From Skeletonema tropicum (Eukaryota > Bacillariophyta > Thalassiosirophyceae > Thalassiosirales > Thalassiosiraceae), in the NCBI GenBank assembly GCA_037178625.1, contig JAWZXG010000032.1, forward strand, positions 94,772 through 158,771: DNA of 64,000 nucleotides, given 5' to 3'. Shown in pieces: positions 41,224 to 52,134 of this stretch. The notes under the pieces were generated by a model. It was given only the letters and a program-made list of their open reading frames with translations. It did no database searches and was not told where the DNA came from. Each line of letters starts with the position of its first letter. Within the stretch, counting starts at the first letter, position 1. The translations under genes and the position numbers were made by a program.

Positions 41224-44030
41224 CTCCCCAGCCAAACGTATATCGTATTCCAGACTTCCCACTTCAACAAGTAATCGCTAATCTCAAAGAACATCTGAGC
41301 AGTAAACTTATTATTGTGTGAAGTTGTTTCCATAATGGTTGGTATTTCCAGTAGCTCTTGATAATCATTGATCTGACCTGTAGGTGTATGGTCTTGATAA
41401 TCCTTGATCTGTCCTGTAGGTGTAGGGTATTGGATGAGTAGTTCTTCTTCCTTTGGACTAGGTAGACGTAGATCGGCCATAGAAAATGTGGACGATAAAG
41501 CATTGTGATTGTTCGCGAAGGGCCTATTGCCGTTTGTGACTTGTGAGAAGGGCCTATTGCCGTTTGTGACTTGAACTTCAAGGTATATATGGTCATCCGC
41601 GACTTGGTAATGAAGTTGATCGTATTCATCAAAAATGCGAACACTTGAAGAGAACCCTCTCTCGGGACTTCTAACAAAGAACCTGAAGCCACACACAAAG
41701 ATATCGACAAAGAATCCACCATAGAGCCGATTGCATCGGGTGATAATTCTGCTTCCGACGATGATTTCGTGGTAATTAGTGCGTGATGCATCCATAAGTT
41801 CTTGAATAGCTGCACGTTTGCTGCGCTCCCCATGATTGAGACCGAGACGATGACGTTCGTAACTCACGAGATCAGGATGAAGAACCGAATTGACTTGATT
41901 CCGAATAACGTAGATATTGCGCTTCCTATCAACAATCCTCGATGCAAAACGTGCAATCATCATGTGACGAGAGTCACTGTCGATACTTACCAAAATAGCA
42001 ATATATTGAACCATCAAAATATTACCATATCCAAATTGAGCCGAGAAGATAGCAGAGTTTCCATCACTGATCTGCGACCGAATAATATTTTCTCTCACGG
42101 CAGTACCGAGTAAAGCAAGCATGTTGTAAGATTTGCAAAAGGAAGTATCTTCCGTCGGACGAATGATATGATGAAGTTGAGTAGATGATGATGTCTCCCC
42201 ATATTCCTCAGCAGTAACCATGACAGAATGATGTCGATCCAAGAAAACGTTGTTGATGATGACGTTCCGAAGCAAGACGTGATACTGTCGATGACCTCGA
42301 GTAATCTCCGCAAAGGAAAAGCGATGCAACCTGCAAGCGACGACGATATAGATCCTATCAGCAAGGTCTCGAGAATCATGTGAATAGAACTGAGCAGCGA
42401 AGTCTTGTAAGGACTTAAGAACAAGTGCATTGCATTCCGCATCGACTAGTTGTGCTCGATGGTGGTAAAATTCAATCTTCGCAGCAGGAGAACAAACAAC
42501 AACTTGGCTTCCAACGGCAGAATCTTCTTGGATGTCCATCAACTTATAGAGTAGAACTTGCTCCCCATTCTTCGTCTTGTAGAACTGAATTCCATTCGAC
42601 TCGTAGTACCAAATCAACTCTGAAATAATAAAGTCTCTCATCTTCGCAGGATAGTGGTAACGTCGTATCATCACAGATAGATATTCAATTGAAGGAATTT
42701 GCTCCCCATTCATCTCGCAGGACAAAAGAAACTCTAAATTAATAAAGTATCGCATCTTCACAGGACAGTACTCTCCAATCATCATCTTGTGATATCGCAG
42801 TAGCTCTAAAGCTGTAGAGACATAAGATATCATGCCACGAACAAATGCATAGCCTTGAATGTGCGAAGGATCATATCGTACAAGTAATTCAAGTACAGAC
42901 CAAGCGATGGTAATAAACAAGATCTTGTTGGATGTGTGATCGGAGTTGTGACAACTGTGAGCAAGTATCATGCAACGATCAATCTTCTGGGACTTGTGAG
43001 TGATAATAACACCACTGGATTCGTCTTGAAAGACATCGATGCTTGTAGTAGATGTCAAGAGTGTCTCCGTTCTCCCGAGTAATGCATACGTCGATTGCAA
43101 AACATCTCCCCACGCAACATGAATCTTGGTCACAAGTTGATTATAGTATCGAACATGTTGTGTCCCTTGCGAAAGATCGTGCAACCAGATAAAGTCGACA
43201 CTAAAGATTACCATTACTCCCCATAGTCTCAAGAGATAATTTGCAAGTATGAGTCCCTCACTACTGAAAAACATCACTCCTCTATTCACAACTAGGAAGT
43301 CATGAGTACCATCGAGTAGATGATCTGCGATGTGACGATGTTCACCAAAGATAACAACATCGATATGCTGTCGCTTGATAGAACTTGTGCCCAGGAACTG
43401 AATATCGAGTTTCCAGAATAGGGTCATCAAAAGGGCGCTGATGTCATGTTGTCGAAGACAAGCTATAACACCGATAGGACGTGTATCCATAGATGGATAT
43501 ATGTTGGTATTAACACCAGAAGGAGTTACCAAAGTACTGAATTCCGAAGGATCCATGATGCGAAGAATAATAACTGCGATCAATTTGTCTCCACCCAATG
43601 TAGAAGTGTCGAGAATATAGTGTCTGGTTCCTAAGCTCACATCTAGACGAAGCACCGATCGAATCGAGAGAGATGCCGGGTTAAGTGCGGGCAAAGGCCT
43701 GTACACAGTGACAATCCACCATTTATCCTCTTGACTTCCTAATAAGGAGAGACCCATTACTAACGAAGGATGGCCCACCACATGGTAGATATCCACTTCT
43801 TCACAAGACACGTAAATCCACGAACGTGTAGATATGATGCCTTCAGTAGAAAACAGGACTTGATGTAAATCCAAAAACTCGGATAAGGGTCTCCGCCACC
43901 TTCCTCTGCGAAATACATCAGATTCCATATTAGCATCTCGACTACCATCACTGGTCTCTAAAGAAGCGTCTACAAAACCCTCATCGGCAGTAACATCGCC
44001 ACGTGAAGAAGAAAGTTGATCCTCCTGCAT
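41016..44030 (-). CDS. Unknown 1004-residue ORF of LTR element, copy A
   Basis: No family recognised. The start MQEDQLSSSRGDVTADEG is common to both copies. The acidic N-terminus (about 1-45) is followed by ~800 residues rich in Ile, His, Arg and Tyr. Near 430-510 there is a tandem internal repeat (YCPVKMRYFINLEFLLSCEM and YHYPAKMRDFIISELIWYYE). Near 830-850 QVTNGNRPF occurs twice, and TPTGQI(K/N)DYQ twice after that. The C-terminal ~69 residues (from NLCKKADERNRNRTS) are encoded by the 3' LTR. Conservation of the frame in two copies and decayed relatives elsewhere argue that the protein matters to the element. Capsid-like, envelope-like or captured host origin are all possible. Confidence 0.7.
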   Translation of the reverse strand: MQEDQLSSSRGDVTADEGFVDASLETSDGSRDANMESDVFRRGRWRRPLSEFLDLHQVLFSTEGIISTRSWIYVSCEEVDIYHVVGHPSLVMGLSLLGSQEDKWWIVTVYRPLPALNPASLSIRSVLRLDVSLGTRHYILDTSTLGGDKLIAVIILRIMDPSEFSTLVTPSGVNTNIYPSMDTRPIGVIACLRQHDISALLMTLFWKLDIQFLGTSSIKRQHIDVVIFGEHRHIADHLLDGTHDFLVVNRGVMFFSSEGLILANYLLRLWGVMVIFSVDFIWLHDLSQGTQHVRYYNQLVTKIHVAWGDVLQSTYALLGRTETLLTSTTSIDVFQDESSGVIITHKSQKIDRCMILAHSCHNSDHTSNKILFITIAWSVLELLVRYDPSHIQGYAFVRGMISYVSTALELLRYHKMMIGEYCPVKMRYFINLEFLLSCEMNGEQIPSIEYLSVMIRRYHYPAKMRDFIISELIWYYESNGIQFYKTKNGEQVLLYKLMDIQEDSAVGSQVVVCSPAAKIEFYHHRAQLVDAECNALVLKSLQDFAAQFYSHDSRDLADRIYIVVACRLHRFSFAEITRGHRQYHVLLRNVIINNVFLDRHHSVMVTAEEYGETSSSTQLHHIIRPTEDTSFCKSYNMLALLGTAVRENIIRSQISDGNSAIFSAQFGYGNILMVQYIAILVSIDSDSRHMMIARFASRIVDRKRNIYVIRNQVNSVLHPDLVSYERHRLGLNHGERSKRAAIQELMDASRTNYHEIIVGSRIITRCNRLYGGFFVDIFVCGFRFFVRSPERGFSSSVRIFDEYDQLHYQVADDHIYLEVQVTNGNRPFSQVTNGNRPFANNHNALSSTFSMADLRLPSPKEEELLIQYPTPTGQIKDYQDHTPTGQINDYQELLEIPTIMETTSHNNKFTAQMFFEISDYLLKWEVWNTIYVWLGSVNLCKKADERNRNRTSMSSMVHYLWILKILISRLMGIVPFIYRKLNVESSAIVGSAELIFPPYLYTRY

Positions 44031-44256
44031 GATGATATTGGCGTCAGATAAAGATGTTATGCTGTTTTGTCAGCTATCACGGGTGTCCACTTGGTATGAA
44101 AGGAAGGTCTATTAAGCAAGGTGTTTGCCTAGCAAAACGGAAGTCCACTTATATCAGGGAGAGTTGGATTTTCTCATAAGACTCAACAACTAAAGGCTTG
44201 ACAGATAATTCTTCGGTGTATCTGAAGCTATTGTTAAAGCACGAGAACTGATAATC

Positions 44257-44795
44257 TCTCAAGTTGAGAATTATCTGTCATAAGACCGTCAAACAGAGTC
44301 GGGATAATCTAAGCGAACATTCAGGCGGGAACACGGATCGGAGCGAGATCGGTGGACTTGTAAGGAGGATCGTAGAGTACCAGAAAACGAAGGCAGTGTT
44401 GAGACGTCTAATTCTATCTTAAGCCGGACACGAAGCACTGAAGCTCTGCTGTTGTGCGTCCTACTCGACTATCGAAGTATTGATGTAGTACATGTGCCTT
44501 GAGGCAGCGGATGTATTCCAACGTAGTTATTACTATTTCATCATTCTTATCTTGATTGTGTTGTGAGCGCCATAAAGCGAGTTGGCTTTAGTATCTTGTG
44601 TAAAGATATGGCGGGAAAATAAGTTCTGCTGAACCGACGATCGCGGAAGATTCGACGTTCAACTTGCGGTAGATAAATGGGACGATTCCCATTAATCGGG
44701 ATATGAGTATCTTCAATATCCATAAGTAGTGTACCATTGATGACATACTGGTACGATTGCGGTTGCGCTCATCTGCTTTCTTACATAAGTTGACA
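44257..44795 (-). repeat. 5' LTR, copy A
   Basis: 539 bp, a few differences from 40684-41223 (for example AGGATCGTAG against AGGATCATAG). The internal side continues GATTATCAGTTCTCGTGC, where a primer-binding site is expected. Confidence 0.9.
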
Positions 44796-44897
44796 TGGAG
44801 AGCATCCTGTTGAGCTGAGAATTGGAGCTGGATGAGCAGAAAGATACCCATCTGAAGGGGTCTCTGTAGAAAATCGGCGTAGGAACTCAGTACATTA

Positions 44898-44925
44898 TTT
44901 TTTGTCCCCATATGGGGACAAAAAA
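44898..44925. repeat. Perfect 28-bp palindrome; candidate empty site for the barcoded elements
   Basis: TTTTTTGTCCCC, then ATAT, then GGGGACAAAAAA. The two halves equal the outer flanks of palindrome elements 1 and 2 joined at ATAT. It may be an unoccupied target, or the remnant of an element that lost its interior. Confidence 0.75.
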
Positions 44926-47375
44926 TTGAGGCTTTTTTGATGAGTTTCACAACACAACGATCATGACAGATCATGACTATACTACGTACACATAGAGGCA
45001 ATTAAACACTATTAGGGACCAAATATCGACCCAAACATTTGAGGCGAAGGTATTAGCTAAGTTTTGATGTGCCAACACTAACTGTAACACGGCTGGAACC
45101 CTTCATACTAATGTGCTCAAAAGTGGTGTTTTTAGCCCTATTTTGGTCCCCATTTTACCCCATACGACGGTTATTGTAGCGAACACAAAAAAAAACTCTT
45201 GTCGCTTTGCGCGAGAAAGAGATAAGTATGTGTCTCAAGTGTCTTTTTCTTATCGTTGTGTGTGCAATCAACGTAGGAATAAGTTAGAAGTAGTACAAAT
45301 ATCACCCACATTTTTTCTTCCTCCTCCCGTTCTTTCACCTTTGCACTCTACACACGAGACGAATTTATGCCTTTTTGCACATTTACCTAACATTACCGGG
45401 AATCACTGTACGAATTGTCATTTTGTTGCACATTTCCCCGATGAACGTCTCAGACGGATTCGTGTGGCCACACGAGATCTCGTGTGAGATGTGGCCAGCT
45501 CACACAAGATTTTGTACAATTTTGTACGGCCACACGAATCTATCAAACACCCCCTATGCCCTCCCATCATGGCACTTCTACACCCCTAGCTGACCAGCCA
45601 CCACAACCTCCGGCCACAATGCGTTTGCCTATGTTATGAGCTTCCGTTAGAGCTGCCGGTCGGCGTTGTAGGTGGGGTATTATTCAAAATATAGCGTTTT
45701 GTGTCGAAAATGAGGACATCGATCGAAGCATTTATTATTTATGCACATGAAATGTAAGGCGGATAACGCAACAAATCAATGCAAGCCGTGGCGTAAATCG
45801 TCTTATGATATGTAAGGAAGGTATCTGCAACATTGTTGAATTATTGGGCGGTCGTAGGTCTCATTTGATACGTTATATTAGACCGACTCGCCTGTGCTCG
45901 GACGATGCTGCCGACGATGTCATCGTTATATTTAATGGTGTGTTGCCGCTCTGTTACTGACACCGCTACCCCCAATGATCAACACAATAATCATCTTTGA
46001 TTTGTCGCTCAGGCTGGCTCTCAAAAACTGTTTTCTACCAAAATTATCCGTGTTATCTACCTATTTTGGAGGAGGTGATCATGCTATCCACACATCTGTT
46101 GGGTGGTTAATGACGCAATAAAACGGAAAGAGACGATATACCAAGCGAAAGAGTTTGGATTTACACTATTGAGAGCGAGGGGGGACAATAGTTTGGTGTC
46201 CTCCATCTATATACAAAGAATGTCAGCTCATTATAGTTGAATTGTGTATTGTTGTTCAGATCAAATAATTCCAAAGAACATGCACAAACTGTCACCCACT
46301 CCAATAATGTTAAACACCAACTGATCATATGCGCTTCACCATCATGGAGAATGGCTTCATAATGTCATGATGACTAGATTACTTCGTAAAGAGTATAAAT
46401 ATGCAACAAATTTATCAGCCATACCCTGCAATCACAATCCAAAGAGTTACATTGTTGTCCTGTATCACCTCAGATCAGCTCATCCACAGTGTTATTTCTC
46501 CATATAACGGTTGAAATATCATTGAATAATGAGATATTGTGGCGTAGGTGCTGGTATCATATTATTTGGGATCATCTAAGACCCTTGCAACATATTGTGG
46601 GGTGCCGGTAATGTGCGTTCAGTAGGTAAATAATGAGAGTAATATGGATGACTCCTCACCAAAAACATTTGCAACTCCTATAGGATAGTTATATGAAGGA
46701 TATATGAGGGTAATGACCCATTGGTTGAATGATAACATGGAATAAATGACCCGCATTGACCATTTGACGCTCGGTCGAAATACGGAAATGTACTATTTAG
46801 TGAGCAATACGTCGTCACACACTTAATATCGGTAGAAATTGATGGGACCATTCGATTCTGCGTTGAAAATTGGTCTAAGTACAATATTTTAGGTTTGGTA
46901 GACGTAAGGTTGCCGGTGTTAAAGGCATTGTACTTGTGGTATCGATCAGTGCTGTCATGGTAAAATTGTGATTGTGTGATGAGTCGTTGTGAGAAAAGTG
47001 TGACTGTTTAGTATCTCTTTTTAGGTCCTGCTTAGATGAGTGTTATCTCGTGTGTTCTCTCTTGTATTCTCGTGTGTACGAGCGTTTTCAGAGCGCAGAG
47101 ACACAATTACGGATTTTTGTGTGATTGTAGAAAAAAATCCGTCTCGTGTGTAGAGCGCAAAGACAGCCTCTTACTCTAGATGCGCTCGGATCTTGCTTTC
47201 ACTTTAATTTAGTACACTACTTCTTTCACACAATACTTCAAGTGAAAAATCACTATCTTGTGAGCGTTGGAAGCACTGCATCCAATAGTGAAACGCTCTA
47301 CAGCGAATGACGAGTAAACGGAGGTACATATCTTTTGAGCATCATAGCATTGGTTTAGGGATATACTAAGCAACC
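44926..47375. other. 2.4-kb gene-free region upstream of the polyamine-type gene
   Basis: No gene recognised. Features: a CACGAGATCTCGTG palindrome near 45471, several TCTCGTGTG repeats at 47045-47150, and a 10-bp perfect stem ACGGATTTTT / AAAAATCCGT at 47109-47118 and 47133-47142. The stem lies inside the direct repeat AGAGCGCA(G/A)AGACA. The last ~250 bases are probably promoter and 5' UTR of the next gene. Confidence 0.5.
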
Positions 47376-50300
47376 ATGAACACTAGCATTAGACCAGCCC
47401 ACGACATTGCATCTTCAAGCAGTGAGAAAGCTCAACAAACAGTAGTCGCCGCTTATGCGCATGAGAAGCTCACCTACAGCCGTAGCCGCTCATCGTCAAA
47501 GACCGGCGGCAGCAGCGACACCCTACAAAAAAATGATAATGATAAGACTGCCCAAACATATTATCATGCTCAGCGTAGCATGCTCTCCCTCATTTTCGGC
47601 GCCTTTATCGTGATTAGTAGCGTAATGAGCAGACAATACATTGACAAACAAGTCCTCGGTAGATGCAATTTGAGCATAGCTGAAAGAATGGTGCTGAAAA
47701 CGGCATCATTCATTGATACAATCATCACTGATCTCTTTGGTATTTTTCCCATCCCCTTCGCATCTGCAGTCGAAGTATCAACCTCAGTAAATCATGGTCA
47801 TGACTCTCCCGAGTACGAAGCCGACTCCCCGCTTCACTGCCTACGTTCTAAACCCGACGGATCATGCGATGCTTGGTCAGACCAATATTATTTCTACAAC
47901 CACCGTGGTGAAGTTGAGATTAAGTTGATGACGTGCAACACTGACTACCACGAAGATAACGAGCACGCTCATCTGGCTGCAGTGGAACATTCGCAATATC
48001 AGAGGGTGGCGTTTGAAGAGAATTTAATTGTGAAGGACAAGTGTCTCTGGCTGGATAATACGATGCAGCAGTGTTCGTCGTTTCGGCCTCAATATCATGA
48101 ACCTTTCGTTCATTTGTCTGCGGCATATACTGATGTCAAGCGTGTCGTATTTGTTGGAGGAGGTGACTCCATGTTATTGCATGAAGTACTCAAATATCCG
48201 TCGTTGGAGATGGTATTGGGACTGGAATTGGATCAGGTTGTGACACGTAATTCGTTTGAACACTTCAAGACACAGCCGCATTTTGATGATGCGAGGGTCC
48301 AATGGTGGTTTGGTGATGGTGCCAAGAGCTTGACACTGTTGCCACGAGAGTACTTTGGGACGTTCGATTTAGTGTTGCTGGATTTGTCCGAGACTGTCAT
48401 GAGTATGACTGTGACGGAAGGGCTGGATGTGTTTGGAGCGATGAAGTTGTTGTTGAGTCCAACAGGGATCATGGTGAAGAATGATTTCGGGTACTTTGAT
48501 AGGTTGAGTAGAGTGTTTGATACTTGCATTCAATTGGATATCCAGAATGTGTTTTACATTTGTGATTATGAATTGGTGCTTTGTGGGACGGATCAGGTGG
48601 ACTTCGTGAATCCAAACTTTGATCATTTGAAGGGAGTGGAGGGATCGACACATATTGTTGATACCTTGATTTATAAGCCGCAGGAGGAGGGTAGGGATGA
48701 TCATTGGGGTCCATTGACGGATTACAGCAAGTATTGGGGCGAGCCGCGAGATTGCCTTCCCATAGGGACAACGAGTGAGGTTGACGATGAATCAATTGCG
48801 TATGCGGGCGTGTTGATGATCGTTGAGGCAGAGAATGTGTCCAATATGAAGGCCATGTCGGAATTGGAGGGTCCATTGGAGCGATTGGGGTACAATATAA
48901 TCACATCTTCGTCTCAACCCATTGAGAAGAGCGGCGGTACGATACACGTGATTGTGATGAAGGAGGGCTATCTTCTCATGGAAAGTTGGCCGGATGTCAG
49001 CTACTGCAAAATTGACATTCATCTCTGGGGAAGATTTGAAAAGCAAGATAGCATTCGTTCCAAGGTCCTTGATATGCTTGGGAGCAAGGAGGGAGATTGG
49101 CAATCGTATCGCATCGTTACTGGAGGAGTACGGGGATGTCATACTCGTGCGGATGACTTGAAATTGACTGGTCCTGACTTGTCGAAGATTGGAGTATGCG
49201 ATGAGGTGAGGGAGGGCAGCAGCAAATCAGTCGTGTTGGACTCTTCAAGTGATGATGAGGCAGCGTTGGGTCCTATTATTGAGGCGGCCCTAGACGAGAT
49301 CATTCCCACAATTGTTGGTGCGGCTGATGAAAAGAATGCTGTTGTCATTTGCGGACTCAACGAAAGCCCATGTCGTGCTAAGGCGAACCTAGAAAAGAAA
49401 GGATATGACTCCTTGACCACACTCTACACGTGTCCCGAAGAAGAAGAGATGAACAAGGCTCAAGCCATTCTGAAGTGGCGTGAACAAATAAATGCGGGCG
49501 GTGATTTCTTTCCAGATGAGTTTGTACTTTGTGGCAAGAAAGCAGGGGTTGCTCTCAGAGAGATCACAAGTATGTCGATATACCCTGAAGTCGTGGTGGT
49601 TGATGCTCTTGCGCCTTCGGAACATGTGGCCAGTGTCCACGAGCATTTCGTGAAGACATGGGTCAAAAACGTTGATGAACCAGTCTTCTTTGTTCCTATG
49701 CTTGATGCGGCTGATGAGCAGCGTACCTCCTTCCTTGATTCTCTCGACAATACACAGAAAATAGCGCCTGAGTTTTACTCTGAAATATATGCTGGTGATG
49801 GAGAGAAGACCATGTCCTTTGGACTCATTCACGCTGGAACTTCGGCCTCCTTCCTCCGTTTGAAGGAATCTGTAAGTAAGTTAGATGAAAATGAACTTGT
49901 TAAGTTCTCGGACTTGCGGAAGGTGACTATTCGTGGAGCGGCACGATATCAGCCTGATTACAGACCAGTTACGTTCAGGCAGGAAAATTATGACCTTCAA
50001 CCAGGTCTGGAACAATTCTATGGCCAACGTGCGATTGGTTTACAGACTGTATTTCAGCTTGCATTGAAAGATGCTGAGGAGGGTTTGACGGCATTGAGCA
50101 TCTCCGCTGCAGCTAATGCTGCTACCAAGAGCATGGTCAAAGGTATTGTCAAAGAGATATTTCATGAAATGGGTGAGGGTGCGTTGTACGTGGCATTAGC
50201 ATCAAATGCACAAGTAGTCGTGACGTGGGATGGAGCGCGAAGCATCAATGTGAATATATTCACGTACGACGAAACAGTGAGCCACACGAGACTCTTCGTT

Positions 50301-50567
50301 TCCAAATTTAAAGCTTCTTTACCAAATACAAGTAATCTTGATCTAGTGCTCAAGGACGAGTTCCCTCGAGGATACGGAAAAGTGATTAATAAGTCCGACA
50401 GAGTCAACCGCGGCGAGAGCCCAAGCTGTTACGATCATTATAAATTCTGCCAGAAACTTGCGAAAGTGGGACGTTGTAAGGACGATGCGAAGGATCTGAT
50501 GATTGTTGAGTGTAAGTTCTCTTGCGGTCTATGCGAGAAGAAGGATGATTTGCATGACGAGCTCTAG
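47376..50567 (+). CDS. Aminopropyltransferase / AdoMet-decarboxylase-like / ShKT fusion
   Basis: Probable polyamine enzyme; such fusions are proposed in diatoms to make the long-chain polyamines of silica formation. It is intronless, 1063 residues. An N-terminal cytosolic or lumenal segment is followed by one membrane span (about 68-90). A spermidine-synthase-like domain lies at 150-400, with the cofactor loop VVFVGGGDSMLLHE (~260), acidic LGLELDQ and DLVLLDLSE. Around 474-585 is an AdoMetDC (SpeD)-like domain ending LLMESWPDVSYCKIDIHLWG; the Ser-His pair expected at the self-cleavage site is not seen (EGYLLMESWP). A second region (~640-1000) ends VVVTWDGARSINVNIFTYD, similar in pattern, also without an obvious Ser-His. 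The C-terminus (1018-1054) is a six-Cys ShKT domain. Loss of the cleavage residues suggests regulatory or structural rather than decarboxylase roles. Confidence 0.8.
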   Translation: MNTSIRPAHDIASSSSEKAQQTVVAAYAHEKLTYSRSRSSSKTGGSSDTLQKNDNDKTAQTYYHAQRSMLSLIFGAFIVISSVMSRQYIDKQVLGRCNLSIAERMVLKTASFIDTIITDLFGIFPIPFASAVEVSTSVNHGHDSPEYEADSPLHCLRSKPDGSCDAWSDQYYFYNHRGEVEIKLMTCNTDYHEDNEHAHLAAVEHSQYQRVAFEENLIVKDKCLWLDNTMQQCSSFRPQYHEPFVHLSAAYTDVKRVVFVGGGDSMLLHEVLKYPSLEMVLGLELDQVVTRNSFEHFKTQPHFDDARVQWWFGDGAKSLTLLPREYFGTFDLVLLDLSETVMSMTVTEGLDVFGAMKLLLSPTGIMVKNDFGYFDRLSRVFDTCIQLDIQNVFYICDYELVLCGTDQVDFVNPNFDHLKGVEGSTHIVDTLIYKPQEEGRDDHWGPLTDYSKYWGEPRDCLPIGTTSEVDDESIAYAGVLMIVEAENVSNMKAMSELEGPLERLGYNIITSSSQPIEKSGGTIHVIVMKEGYLLMESWPDVSYCKIDIHLWGRFEKQDSIRSKVLDMLGSKEGDWQSYRIVTGGVRGCHTRADDLKLTGPDLSKIGVCDEVREGSSKSVVLDSSSDDEAALGPIIEAALDEIIPTIVGAADEKNAVVICGLNESPCRAKANLEKKGYDSLTTLYTCPEEEEMNKAQAILKWREQINAGGDFFPDEFVLCGKKAGVALREITSMSIYPEVVVVDALAPSEHVASVHEHFVKTWVKNVDEPVFFVPMLDAADEQRTSFLDSLDNTQKIAPEFYSEIYAGDGEKTMSFGLIHAGTSASFLRLKESVSKLDENELVKFSDLRKVTIRGAARYQPDYRPVTFRQENYDLQPGLEQFYGQRAIGLQTVFQLALKDAEEGLTALSISAAANAATKSMVKGIVKEIFHEMGEGALYVALASNAQVVVTWDGARSINVNIFTYDETVSHTRLFVSKFKASLPNTSNLDLVLKDEFPRGYGKVINKSDRVNRGESPSCYDHYKFCQKLAKVGRCKDDAKDLMIVECKFSCGLCEKKDDLHDEL

Positions 50568-51201
50568 AGAGGGATAGATATGTTGATTGATTGCGTTGCA
50601 AAGAATAGGTTTGGGATATTGACTTACAAGGTAAACACTGTAGTGAAGAAACGCGAAACGGAGTGGATTATATTTATATTCTCAGCTAACTGCTACTGCT
50701 ACTGTGTTATAATCTCATCAAGTCATCGCTGCCGCGTGTGAGTGTGAAGTGCGAATCCAAAAGCCAGCAACATCACATACTCATACTTAGAATCAAACAA
50801 CCCTGTCCTTTTTCACTCAATTAGCACTGTCTCTCTAGAGAGAACTTTACTTCCATGCAGACTGTTGATAGAGCACTAACTAACGTGCGTACAACGTACC
50901 AACCAACCTAAGACCCAAGTATGTCAAGATTGATACACAATCCTCTCAGGGTCCATACTTCGACAATAGCAGCGTACAAACTTATGATAAGTAGATTATC
51001 AAGAACTTGTTGAAAAAGGAGACCGGTAGGACACCTCTAAATTTTTCAGAACGTAGGAATAAGTTTGATGACAGCGATGCGATGCGAACCCAAAAACACC
51101 AAGTGATGGCCGCTGCGCCTGGCCAAGCAATGGCCAATGCAATGGCCAAGCAAGAAGCCAAGTGCAAGCTCAAAGCTAAAGCACGACATCATTTCTGACA
51201 A
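50568..51201. other. 3' flank of polyamine-type gene, no gene seen
   Basis: Only short frames. A Met/Ala/Lys-rich 63-codon plus frame (51007-51198) has no recognisable feature. Confidence 0.45.
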
Positions 51202-51757
51202 TGACAAACGGGAGCTTGGATATGGATTCTAGTACTTGCTGGTACGGCATTGAGATATGTATCTTTGAGGGTAGATGTAGATACGACACGTATGAGGGGC
51301 AGAGAAGTTCTCGGCACTTCGAAGAGGTTTTAGGCAGCAAAAGATATCAGAGAGAGGGATTTTGGAGGGAAAACTCCAACAATGGTAGTGTTTACAATTC
51401 GAATTCTAAAGTAAACGCAAGTTAACAAACGACCAAGTGTGGTAACACATGAATTAGCTTCTAGCAAGAGCTTTAGCTGGGGTCAAGGTTTGACACCATC
51501 TGTCAGATTCCCAGTCTTCTGATTCTACTTACATTCCATTACGGAAGCGAGTGAGCCGACTGCTGCCTTCGCACCTACGACATCCCTTCTCCCATCGATC
51601 CAAGGACCCCGGAGCTGTGACTGCGCGTTGCAACCATAAGCGATCTCTTAGACAAAGTGAGTACATGACCGTGGCAAAGCGGTGAAGTGTGTAAATCAGC
51701 TCAAGACTATCTCAATTACTACCGATACCGAAGAGCTTCGGTGAGATTTGTTCGGAA
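51202..51757 (+). mobile_element. Truncated 5' end of a relative of the composite LTR element
   Basis: 51202-51505 is an LTR (TGACAAACGGGAGC ... CATCTGTCA) like 25938-26299 but shorter by internal deletions. 51506-51757 continues into the same leader (CATTACGGAAGCGAGTGAGC, TCAGCTCAAGACTATCTCAA). Similarity stops before any ORF. No partner LTR or target duplication was found in the window. Confidence 0.85.
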
Positions 51758-52134
51758 ATCTCAACTCTCTCTCCAGATACAGATAACCAAGTTGATGGTC
51801 GGCTTCTCTTCCATATCTACCAGAAGATTGATACTGATACATTGATTAGAGTCGCCGCAGCAAGGCCGTTCATTGTATAATCTCAATTCAAACTATTGAA
51901 CAGCGATGAAGATAGCAAAACATCACTTCTTCATGGCATCATGGTGCTGCTGCCTCGTTATCCTTTGTCTCCTGGCCACAGCATCATCATCAGCCTCTTC
52001 CATCACCACCAACAAAGAAGACGACACTACCGAAAAAAACGACGACACAATCCAATTACAGCTCAGGTCTCGGTAGACCTCTTCATTAGCCCTTTGATGA
52101 ATCATTTCAACAATATCACTCTTGGGTTACTCCC

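Larger units (their letters stand above)
40684..44795 (-). mobile_element. LTR retrotransposon with single unknown ~1000-aa ORF, copy A
   Basis: LTRs are at 40684-41223 and 44257-44795 (540 and 539 bp). In element orientation they start TGTCAACTTATG and end CAACTTGAGA. The target duplication TGGAG is at 40679-40683 and 44796-44800. A purine tract GGCTGGGGAG directly precedes the 3' LTR on the minus strand, which fixes orientation. No Gag, protease, RT, RNase H or integrase motif is visible. It is nearly identical to 53392-57505, so both moved recently with help in trans. Confidence 0.92.

Noticed and set aside
41264..41833. 189-codon minus frame inside LTR element A
   Set aside because: Overlaps the 1004-aa ORF in another frame, and the same shadow exists in copy B simply because the DNA is identical.
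45470..45490. CACGAGATCTCGTG palindrome as an operator or origin
   Set aside because: Isolated, with no partner site or neighbouring gene that would support a role.
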